From Schoenoplectus triqueter (lineage: Eukaryota; Streptophyta; Magnoliopsida; Poales; Cyperaceae): a stretch of DNA of 29,282 nt. Numbering within the stretch: the first letter of the stretch is position 1; each line of letters starts with the position of its first letter. Positions 20,333-29,282 of the stretch are shown one piece after another. The DNA lies in assembly GCA_964058805.1 (NCBI GenBank), contig CAXKVV010000989.1, positions 1 to 29,282 of the forward strand. The letters are read 5' to 3'. The translations under genes were made by a program, and so were the position numbers. The notes under the pieces were generated by a model. The model had not been told where the DNA came from, searched no databases, and worked only from the letters and a program-made list of their open reading frames with translations.

Positions 20333-21388
20333 CTTACCTCTTGTCCTCATAGTTAATTTCCAGATTTTGTGAATAAACGATGACGGTGAAATAATTGGAA
20401 GGGTTAGAGAACAAGGAAAGAGAAGCATCAGATGGCAACGAAAAAGAATCCAGAGAAAAAAAAAATAAAGTTGCTAATTTTTCTTTCTTTTATTTAATTT
20501 CGATAGAATAAGGTGGTCCCAAAGTTTCGGAGTTAATATAGTTTCTTTTTTCCAATAGGGTTGAATTTTCAACATATCATGATAAGTATGAAGCGTTAAT
20601 CCGTTGCTTTCAGTATAGCAAATAGTATATAATTATTAAAATAAATTACTGAAGCTGTGATCTATGTTTGCACACAAGATTTGAAAAATATCGAATAAAC
20701 AACATTTATTCAAAGCTTTTGACGCATGTGTTCAGCTTTTGAACACTGACTTTCAGGCTGAACTTCAGACTGTGATCTTTCACATGTTCATATTGCAATC
20801 ACAGTTTTGTTACTTTTTTTTTTAAAAAAAATCTTGATATTACAGATGGGATGGTGGGGACCAACATGAGAATATCATTGCTTCATTTCAAATCTTTCTA
20901 GTATTTCGAACTTTCGATTATGAATTCTCGTCGTCACTGCGCAAACGTGACTGTTCCATAAAAACTTTTGTTCAAGTAAATTATAAGGATTTTTTTTAAA
21001 TTGTTTTTTTTTTTAATTTGCATATATCAAAACTTGTTATGAATGATTTGAGGAATGAACATTTCTAGAAGCAAGCTTAGTAAAGTCCGTTCATGAGCTA
21101 GACAAGAAATATATTCAATTTTAAATTTTAATTTATATTGCTCAATAAAAATTTTATATCAAAATCTCGTGAGATTTAAAATTTTTCATGCTTAGTAATT
21201 TTTAAGTTTTTGTTTCAGATTTTTTTAGTACGACTCCAGAATAGTAATAAATAATGAATGATTGGCTGATTGCATATTAAATGTCATTTAAAAAAAAACT
21301 AAAAAAATATTTAAAAATTTTAAAAATGAAAATTTACGTATCCCAAGATATTTTGACAAAACTTGTTTTGACCCTTTTTAATTTGCAG
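20333..21388. other. AT-rich intergenic, no gene seen
   Basis: Several A or T runs (about 20455, 20813 and 21000). No recognisable coding or element structure was found before the LINE remnant. Confidence 0.45.
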
Positions 21389-21768
21389 GATGAGGACGTT
21401 GAAATGGTGGCCCAGATTCTGACTTGCCAACGCAAGCACCTCCCAATCACGTATCTAGGCCTATCCCTTACTGTGTGAAGGCCGGAGAGGCAAGCGCTCA
21501 CGCCTTTGATTGAAAAAGTGGAAAGGAAATTGGAAGGGTATAATAGGAAACTGATCTCACGAGGCTGTAGGCATTAACTGATATCATGTCATAAGTCCCT
21601 GTTCACTTCATGACATGTTTCTTATTGCCTAAGTGGGTTATCCGTCGAGTGAGATCAGTTTGCTCAACTAGGATGCAAGTATGCTTGCCCAAAAAATTTG
21701 AGGGGTTGGGAGTGCGGAATTTGAGAATTCAGAACATATCACTGCTGCTGTGATGGTGGTGGAAGTAG

Positions 21769-22138
21769 GGTCACGAGTCAAGTGCGAACGAGTCAGATTT
21801 AATTTAAATTCAACTCATAAAATTTGAGTCGAGTCGAGCTCGTAAAACGTTTCGAGTTGAAAAACTTAACTCAAGTTCGACTTATAGGCCAATGCATATG
21901 CATTGACTAAATTTATCATTTAAATTAAGTACATCTACAAACTATAAGATTGATATATCTATAATATTAGTACATGAGTTGGTACAAAATTAATATATCA
22001 ACAAATTATATTTTCAATGATATTTTTTGCTGTACTAATTTAAATAGATGAAACAATAAAAAAACTATCGAGTCAGATATATGAATCGAATTATGAGTAA
22101 GAGAAATCCTCGAGCAACTCTAACTCAAAAACCATACA
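21769..22138. mobile_element. Degenerate MITE inserted in the LINE, GAGTCGAGTCGAG motifs
   Basis: This stretch separates LINE segments that would otherwise be contiguous (..WWWK and NPEALW..). The left side has GAGTCGAGTCGAGCTCG and other ACTC/GAGT motifs, and the right side has ATCGAGTCAGATA and CTCGAGCAACTCTAACTC. The core is AT-rich and includes a 16-bp palindrome at 21890-21905. No clean duplication was found, so ends are approximate. Confidence 0.55.
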
Positions 22139-22646
22139 AGCAACCCGAGGCGCTCTGGACAGTCGTAGTGACCAAGCTTTAGTGGATAGGGCAATATATA
22201 ATTACTGGGCAAAAAACGGGTCCTTTTGAAGGCAGTTGCTACACCTCTTGAATTACTTTCAGTGGTCCACCACATGGAAGGTAAATAGTGGGACCTCCAT
22301 CTCCTTCTGGTTTGATTCATGGACAGAGGTGTCAATCTGTGGAGTATTTATGTAGAATTATAAGCCTCTCAACGAAAGGATTTCACTACGTGATGCAGCT
22401 AATGCGTTGCAATTTCACTATGTGATGCCAATCTGTGGAGTATTTATGCAGAATTATAGGCCTCAACGAAAGGATTCCACAACCAAGAGCACTGATGCAC
22501 TCACACGTTGAACACGAATTACAGCGAATTGCTTACAATTCTGTTCATGATTGTATTTACTGGTGCTTAGGGATTACAGGTGAGTACTCAGCAAAATCAT
22601 TATATAGGTGCTCACTATAGCAAAAATATTGGAATCGGAGATGTTC

Positions 22647-22797
22647 CCAAACCCTTGTAATCAAAATTGGTTCCAAGGTTTATTCTAACCGTTCAATCAG
22701 CATCTAATTACCAATTTTGATGAAACTCATTTTTATTTTTATACTTTGTTTCAATCTCAATGTTAAAGCCTTAAAATTAATTTTGATCCAAGGGCTT
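22647..22797. mobile_element. Possible small MITE inside the LINE remnant
   Basis: AAACCCTTGTAATCAAAATT on the left and, reverse-complemented, AAGCCCTTGGATCAAAATT on the right form an approximate inverted repeat. It sits at a point where LINE similarity pauses. No target duplication was found. Confidence 0.35.
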
Positions 22798-23093
22798 AGG
22801 AAGCCCCCATTCCAAAAATATTTGTCCAACTACTAATCCTTGGAGGCTTTCAACTCATGATGTCATGGAGAGGAGAAACATGACATGTAACAAGGACTGC
22901 GTCATGTGCTGGAACTGTCCTGCTGAGTTTGCCCAGCATCTCTTTCTTACTTTTGCCAATACGCGGTAGAATTCTAGAACTGTCTCAGCATTTGGTACGG
23001 TTTCAAGATCACTTGTATCCAATCTGGTGTATCACAAATAATTCAAAAGTCTGCGGACTGTGCAAAGAGCCTTCCTTTTGATGGCGTTGTGGC

Positions 23094-23574
23094 CAAGGTT
23101 TTAAAATGTGGATTTAAATATGCGAGTGGAGAGACACTGCATACCGCATATGCGGCATGTGTACGTATATACGAATTTTTATATGGATTTATATATGAGG
23201 TTAAATTTTATAAAATTTAGAATTTTAGTATGTATTTTAAACATAAATATATATAATTCATCTCTTACTTTGTACATATATGAAATGTGGTGTGGTGGTC
23301 TTGCCCTTGAGCCTCATCCAAGGTATGGGGTTCAAATCTCACCTCTCACAAGACATTTTTCCAGAATTTTGAAGTAATTGGATCTTCTGTGGTGATTAGA
23401 TCCGTATAAACAGATGTGTGACGGTTCAAAAGGGTTAAATATGGGATTTTCTGTGGCAAAAAATCCGCATATATCATATGCGGTCCGCATATTAACTTTA
23501 CCGTGTTCATTGATCCGCACACGCATATGCGACTGCATATGCGCCGCCGCACAGAACCGCATTTTAATATAATT
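23094..23574. mobile_element. hAT-like element with ATATGCGG motifs, perfect 8-bp TSD
   Basis: The 481-bp insertion is flanked by a perfect 8-bp duplication GTTGTGGC (23086-23093 and 23575-23582). The terminal parts share TTAAAATG(T/C)GG in inverted orientation. Subterminal zones are rich in GCATATGCGG-type motifs on both sides (about 23120-23156 and 23462-23560). A tRNA-like box B at about 23330 suggests a nested SINE. The open frame on the minus strand at 23332-23802 crosses the element border and is not a gene. Confidence 0.75.
23285..23400 (+). mobile_element. Possible tRNA-derived SINE fragment
   Basis: GGTTCAAATCTCACC (about 23329-23343) fits a polymerase III box B and its flank. TGTGGTGTGGTGGTCTTGCCC, ending about 25 bp before it, is a plausible degenerate box A head. 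The order and spacing match plant tRNA-derived SINEs. There is no clear tail or target duplication, so boundaries are uncertain. A functional tRNA is excluded because the cloverleaf does not close. Confidence 0.4.
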
Positions 23575-23699
23575 GTTGTGGCATGAGCTAGCGCAATGCC
23601 AGAATTTTTGGAGACACTGGAGATGTGCCAGCGCGGGTGCTAGCGAAGAGAGCGATGATTGATGTGGCGTTATGGATAAAAAAAGCTGCTGAATTGTAG

Positions 23700-24665
23700 C
23701 TACTGGTACTATATTACAGCCGATGTCTGTTTGTTGTAGGTTATTGAGGATGCTGAGGAGTAAGGATGATACAGATATAATTATTTTTTTATTTTTATTC
23801 AATCAATGTTGGCAGTAGCGGTTAACCATTTCAAGAGAGAGAGAAAGAGAGCTGACTTCAAAAGTGGTGTCATCACTTTTCTTGGAGTGATGGCAAGAAG
23901 ATAGTGTCATATAATATATATATAACTGCCCACAATTCGCCCGATGAAATATTATAACAAGTTTAAAATAAAATTGGCACGCAATAATATTAATTACTGA
24001 CACCGTACAATCCTTTTATGTCCACGTAATCAATTTTTTCTTTAAATAAAAAACCCCATAACATTGTTAAGTAAGCTTTTGTGTGCAAAGCATGGACCAC
24101 CTACCCATTATTTTCAAATTTTTGATAGAGATCACTCTTTGACTCTCATAAGTCATAAGAAACGTGCATTCGTACTTAGCCTTCTGTAGCCCAACCTATG
24201 CATTATTCCAAATTCAACATTCACCGTGTCATGTGCTATAAACAAAAATTGTTCCAATGGCATATGGCATATATTCTTACTCGGACATTTTTTTTTCTTT
24301 TTCAAATTTCCCGTTGTATTTTTTTATTTTTAGAATCATATTCTGAGGTGAACTTATTGAATATGTGGGCATTGTGACTTTGCGAGAGCTTGTCTTGACC
24401 ATTTATAAATGGGATGCAAAATTAGAAAATAGAATAAAGTGTGTGTGTGTGTGTGGTGGGTTGGGGGGGGGACTATACTAATTTTTGAAACAAAATTAAT
24501 AGTTTCACAATTAAGTTAATTCTTCTCTTCTTGTGCTTTGAGGTCATACGAATAATGACTGAATTTTGAAGCAAATTGAAGTATAATTTTCCGTATAATT
24601 AAGAAGTTACATTCTTTAAAAAAATATTTTCACTAAGGCAATATGAGAGTTTTTATTTCATTTCA
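23700..24665. other. Intergenic, no gene; (GT)n microsatellite
   Basis: A (GT)8 run at 24439-24454 is followed by a nine-G run. A GA-rich patch lies near 23835-23850. No gene was recognised. Confidence 0.45.
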
Positions 24666-24673
24666 AGTAGAGT

Positions 24674-24830
24674 CTGGGGCGGATCCAAGGTAGGCGCCAA
24701 CCGGCGCCCGGGCACCCTCACGGTTCACTGAAACATAAAAGTTGTATAGTAAAAAATAATTTTTTTTATCTGAACATTCTATTTATTTGAATTGGGCACT
24801 CCCTATCGATTATTTCTGGCTCCGTCCCTG
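24674..24830. mobile_element. Short hAT MITE (157 bp)
   Basis: The left end is CTGGGGCGGATCC and the right end, reverse-complemented, is CAGGGACGGAGCC, matching the CAGNGGCGGA type of the element at 5337-5764. The flanking 8-mers AGTAGAGT (24666-24673) and CGTAGAGT (24831-24838) match at 7 of 8. The interior has GGCGCC motifs on the left and is AT-rich elsewhere. There is no coding capacity. Confidence 0.75.
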
Positions 24831-24838
24831 CGTAGAGT

Positions 24839-27318
24839 CAAGAACTTTAAAGTACAATAAAAGAGTTCACAAATTGAAAATAATTTGATAAGACGTGAAA
24901 TTAGTGATGGAATAATAAAATTATAATTAAGCATATCTTGTTGTTTTACAATAAATGTGAATATATCAAGATCTTGGTACTTTTATAAAAATAAACAAAA
25001 GTTCATAGATTACAATAATATTATTAGATATGTAGAGTAGTGGCGTTCATGCAATTACAAAAATTCAGGAATAATTTTGTATATATGCTGAAAAAAATAA
25101 TGCTTATATTGTACAGAAATTTTATTACCGTGCTTTAAAGTGGCCGGAATTATTGTTCGAGAGACGAAAAAGTGGCTTATTGCTCTCACCACCAATGAAA
25201 ATTGAAAAGGTATCAATCATTTATGTAGAAGACAGGTACTGAAGTGGACAAAATCTCTTTTTATGTAGACTTTAGCAGTCCAGTGGATCCATCACAATTA
25301 AGGCAAGTAGGCAACCTAGTCCCATTACGTGTCCCATACTAGATCACCAGTGCAATTTGAGCCCCACTTTTGTTCCAATCCTTGTGGGTCCATCTTAATT
25401 TATGCTGTTTTAAACGAAGATCTTTTACGTCTAATCCAGCCTTTACTAAAATAAAATAAAATAATAGTACTAATACTAATAATAATAATACTAATTATTA
25501 TTATTATAGTAAAATCTAAATTGATGTGCTCATATTCATATTTCGGATGTTAGAGGCATTAGATATTAACATACGATTTTCCCCCAGAGGTATTTAGTTG
25601 AACAGAAATCCGCAACTCTGTTTTTCACAATAATTTCCACCCAAATTTGTATTAAATAGTGAATACACATCGCCGTTTGTAATATAGTGTAAGACGATGG
25701 ATCTTTCTTAGTTGAAATAGGAACGAGACCATGCAAACAAATGGAGCAATACCATGCACGAACATATCGTTTTTTTTAACGCAAAGAAATCTAATAGATG
25801 TTTAATCGAACGTCTTTGTCCAATTTACTCTCTCTCAACAATCAAATCGTTTTTAACTCTAGATTCTAAAACACCTGTAAATATTGTTTATAGTAACATA
25901 TCAAATTAACAAATATATATGACAATCAATTACTAAACATTCCCAGATGTCTCCTACATGGGAAATCTTCTTCTAACCTTTAAAAATAAAATATTAGATA
26001 GAGATGCATTATCGATACAGCTTTTATTTTTCAAGTTACATAAGTCATTATTCGTATTAATGAATTTATGACGTAGCTTATTTTGTATATTTTTTATTAC
26101 ACAATTTGATTGTCACTTTCTGAATAGTAAATCATTTAACAAAAATAATTAAGTATGGTATCGGTATCAACAATATATCAATGATGATATTTTTATATCA
26201 GCTCCCAAAATTTCTTTCAACTACATGCTATAGATCCGTAAGCAGTCTTATTATGCAATACAATTATACCATCTTTATTATTTATAATGTTGTCAGAGTA
26301 AATGAAATAATCATATTAAAGTTTTATAATCATCACTAATGGCAGATCCAACTGTGTTAGACGTGATTCTTTATTATAATATGATTTTTAGAATATCTTA
26401 ATATAATTAGGATATATACACACACAAAATTCTGCGCCTTTATGATTTTTTTTGTTTTGTTTTTGGAACCAAGGAATAAACCGGCATGAAATTCAGGACG
26501 CGCGTTTCAACTGAACGGAAAGTGATTTATTTTATTGTCCTTTTAATAAATCATTAGCTAAATTATAAGAGAAAAATATTAATAAAGAGCGCCAACAGAT
26601 GGATTCTCGTTAGTAACGAACTTCACAAGACGTTCTTTGTTATCTCAAATTACAAACTAAAAATGTAATAATTCTACCTTTAAATTGGTCCTGCGGGCTA
26701 GTTGGTTTTGGGTGTTAATGGGTACAGATTCATACGAGATATTTTTATTATAGTCATTTTAAATTAATTTTATCTATATTCTATTATTATCCATTAAAAT
26801 TAACTTTACTCATATTCTATCTTTATCCGTTAAAATAAATGAATAGTGGAACGATAATGAATGCTAACGAATAATACTAATATATTAATTAATTAATCAT
26901 CATTTATAAAAAGAAGCATTCAAACACATTCCTTTCATAAAATTTATCTTTATTTTTCTAGATGAAATCAAAATATAACCATCCAATAAATTTCTGCTTG
27001 AGTTATTTGAAAATAAATAAATTAAAAGAATAAAAGCATCTCTTGTCAAACTTTTTAATTAGAAAATAAGACTTATTAAAAATAAAAAATAATATTTTGC
27101 CTTAAAAATATTATATTATCTCATTCTATCATTTTAAGAATTATTCTATTAAATATATTCTTCAAACTTTATAATATATCAGATGGTCAAATATGAAGAT
27201 AATAATAATTATAATTTATAATCCATAGTAATTAACTCATACAACTAGAGACAATAAACATAAAAAAAATATTACAAGAGATAATTATATTAAAAATAAT
27301 AATTTATTTTTTTTACTA
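24839..27318. other. Long AT-rich intergenic stretch, no gene seen
   Basis: Includes short ATT/AAT repeat tracts (about 25445-25507). A GGGTGTTAATGGGTAC string at about 26711 resembles the left end of the GGGTC-type hAT elements, but no right end could be paired with it. No conserved open frame was found. Confidence 0.4.
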
Positions 27319-27338
27319 ATTTACCCTATAGGGTAAAT
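27319..27338. repeat. 20-bp perfect palindrome
   Basis: ATTTACCCTATAGGGTAAAT reads identically on both strands. It lies 25 bp before a hAT-like element end and could mark an older element terminus. Confidence 0.85.
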
Positions 27339-27362
27339 GAGTACGAAATGATCCTTAACCAT

Positions 27363-27897
27363 AGAATTGTCAATGGGTAGGGTAGGGTGCGGATGACGGT
27401 ATTTTCATATCCATACCCATTATCAGTACCATATTCTTACCCATTAAAATTTTCTTTACCCCGTTAAGAATTTCGGATAACGAATGGGTGATGGTAGAAA
27501 ACAGGTAAAAATAAAAATAAATCAATAAAAAAATATATGATTTAGATAAATAGATAGCATTAAATAAATATACTAATAAAGTACAACAATAATTAATATT
27601 TTAGATATAACAAAAATCATATAATTTTTCCATGTCAATTACATATACTAATTATTATATATATATATAATTTAAGTATATATATTTATTAAAAATATAA
27701 AATAATTATATTTTTATATATTTAACTATATATATATATTTATATTTATATAATTTACCCAATGGATAATGGATAATGAAAACCCCTTACCCATATTCAT
27801 ACCTGATAAGTTAACGAATATTTTTTTTATCCATACCCGTCTTATCAAATATGATACGAATCGGATAAATGAGTAAAAAAATATCATTGATGCCCCT
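27363..27897. mobile_element. Candidate hAT-like element with ACCCAT/ATGGGT motifs
   Basis: The left part TAGAATTGTCAATGGGTAGGG and the right part, reverse-complemented, TAGGGGCATCAATGATA resemble the ends of the GGGTC-type elements. Subterminal GGGTA/TACCC motifs occur on both sides of an AT-rich core. No target duplication is visible, so the boundaries are tentative. Confidence 0.5.
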
Positions 27898-28026
27898 AAA
27901 TTAGTCTTATACCAATTAGTTAAATTTGCTAGATTGAAATGCAGATAATGAATATAGTACTTATGGTAGCATTATCATTATAGAATTCTATGACTGCCGC
28001 TGTGTCGGGTGAATAAAAAATGTGAC

Positions 28027-28346
28027 ATCCGTGGATGCATGATTTTGTTTGGAAAAATAATCGAATTAGAATGGGTATTGAATTTAAACTTATTAAATAT
28101 ATTGAGTTAAAATTTATTAACTAAATAGATATTAAATAAAAATAAAAATAATTTAATATATATATATATATATTTAATTAATAAATTTAGGGAGGTCAAA
28201 AATTAAATCCGATAGTTTAGATTAGTAAAAACTTTGTCCAAAAACTATTTTTTTCTTTTTCCCCTTCGATTTTTTATTTTTCTTACCTTTAATTTTTAAA
28301 ATTCAGGAGTCAGTTGATCCCCTGGATACATATATATCCTCCCCGC
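28027..28346. mobile_element. Diverged relative of the hAT MITE at 5337-5764
   Basis: The order of motifs follows the intact element: GATTTTGTTTGG, then ATCGAATTAGAATGGGTATTGAA, TTATTAACTAA, ATTAAATAAAAATA, AATTTAATATATATA and TTAATTAATAAATTT. Near the right end GATCCCCTGGAT replaces the long palindrome. The termini and target duplication are lost. It contains an (AT)n run at 28156-28174. Confidence 0.5.
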
Positions 28347-28800
28347 ATGTCATGATATAATGTGAAAAATACGATGTGTCTCAGTCATATAATGTGTCAT
28401 AATATAACTAAAATATTTTATATAGCATGACGTGCCAAAAAAAATATGAAGAAAAAATATGTCACGTCTATGACATGACACGTCATGATTAGATACATCA
28501 TATAATGTCATGACATGATGTGATGCGTGTATGTTACGTCATATGTTGTCACATTTAATCACATTTAGACGTATTTAGTCATAATTTTTTTTAAATTTAT
28601 TTTTATTAAAAATACATAAAGTTGTGAAAAAAATGTATAATTTATAGTAAAGTATAAAATATTAGAATTTTTTTATTAAAAGTAATGTATTTTATATTTA
28701 TCCATGGATGTTTTTAAAAAAATAATTGCATGACTTCACGTAACCACGTGACATGTCATACTACGTTGTGTCACATGATATGCCAGATGAGTTTCGCATA
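28345..28800. repeat. Cluster of ATGTCATGACATG / ACGTCAT motifs
   Basis: Many short self-complementary strings (ATGTCATGATAT, GACATGACACGTCATGA, AATGTCATGACATGATG, CACGTGACATGTCAT) lie on both sides of an AT-rich middle (about 28570-28720). The layout resembles a MITE with subterminal repeats. No matching ends or duplication were found. Confidence 0.45.
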
Positions 28801-29282
28801 GTCACATGAGTCTCGCATACTCAGATGTTTCACGAATAATTTGTCAGTTTAATATATAGTGCGTTTTTTGGTAAAAAATATTATATTCGTGAATTATTAA
28901 AAAAACACATTATATATTATTTTAAATAAATATTTTATATTTTTAATATTTTATTATTATAATATATTTTTTATTTATATTATATGAAATAAATTATTCC
29001 TGAATTATACCTGAATATTAATTTTTTGACCTCGCCGAACGTTTTCTGAATCACGAATTTGTTACTATGGTGTCTAGATCAAATTTCTAAAATAAGGATT
29101 TTAATATATGATAAAATATATTTTTAATTAAATTTCTTGATTAGCTTAGGTGTACGTTGGATTTTCTCATAACTAGTAGGACCTCTACGAAATATACAGA
29201 GTTCAAAAAATAAGTATAATTTCACAATACACAACCAGTAAATTATACTGGAGAGATGACTCTATTATGCTGCAGTAGGTAC
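28801..29282. other. AT-rich end of window, nothing assigned
   Basis: No gene, RNA or element boundary recognised up to the window edge. Confidence 0.45.

Larger units (their letters stand above)
21389..23690 (+). pseudogene. Decayed LINE (non-LTR retrotransposon): reverse transcriptase C-terminus and zf-RVT region
   Basis: Pieces of plant LINE protein appear in the expected order on one strand. They are LPITYLGLSLTV and the following LIEKVERKLEGYNRKLISRG (21389-21570), LPKWVIRRV and GLGVRNLRIQNISLLL (about 21630-21750), NPEALW (from about 22141), then WKVNSGTSISFWFDSW (about 22270-22325). Next come GEYSAKSLY (about 22580-22612) and the zf-RVT zinc-knuckle part RRNMTCNKDCVMCW..AQHLF (about 22870-22950). 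Premature stops (TGA at 21476-21478 in place of an Arg codon; TAA near 21575) and frameshifts break it. The 5' half (ORF1, endonuclease, reverse transcriptase core) is absent. Later insertions lie at about 21769-22138 and 23094-23574, perhaps also about 22650-22797. Past about 22980 the assignment to LINE rests on continuity only. It is non-functional. Confidence 0.85.

Noticed and set aside
23320..23345. A genuine tRNA gene
   Set aside because: Only box A/B-like strings are present; the acceptor and anticodon stems do not pair.
23332..23802. Longest minus-strand open frame (156 codons)
   Set aside because: It crosses the border of a hAT-like element, its duplication and the LINE remnant; no coherent protein family is seen.

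Overview
The window is nuclear DNA of a flowering plant, most likely a eudicot. It is AT-rich, has two multi-exon genes with GT-AG introns of plant type (plus one GC-AG intron), and is filled with small non-autonomous plant DNA transposons. The species cannot be named from the sequence.

Two genes are supported, both on the plus strand. (1) 7479-12903: a 19-exon gene for a secreted GH35 beta-galactosidase of 845 aa with a C-terminal SUEL/galactose-binding lectin domain, closest in character to Arabidopsis BGAL3/BGAL1. Every exon joins in frame. (2) 16388-19709: a 9-exon gene for an organelle-type RsmI-like 16S rRNA 2'-O-methyltransferase (tetrapyrrole-methylase fold, 341 aa), with a TATA box and site II (TGGGCC/GGCCCA) promoter motifs. 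The genes act in unrelated processes (cell-wall galactan turnover; plastid or mitochondrial ribosome modification), and nothing suggests they work together.

Layout: 1-3500 is non-coding with one hAT-like element. 3503-4661 is a Mutator-like element (MULE) with a hAT-like element nested in it, both with perfect target-site duplications (TSDs). 4662-7478 is intergenic with a 428-bp hAT MITE, a Tourist-like MITE, an interrupted minisatellite and the beta-galactosidase upstream region. 7479-12903 is the beta-galactosidase. 12904-16281 is intergenic with two GGGTC-rich hAT-like elements and a decayed tandem repeat. 16282-19709 is the RsmI-like gene, whose intron 3 holds a second MULE of the same family. 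19710-21388 is AT-rich with a (TTA)n microsatellite. 21389 to about 23690 is a decayed LINE broken by later insertions. 23700-29282 is intergenic with further small elements and repeats.

The most distinctive content is the MULE family. Its copies carry long terminal inverted repeats, 9-bp TSDs and internal arrays of a 21-bp near-perfect palindrome (arms CGCGCCACTG / CAGTGGCGCG). In the first copy one palindrome was the target of a GGTCC-rich hAT insertion. No gene-level novel system was found.
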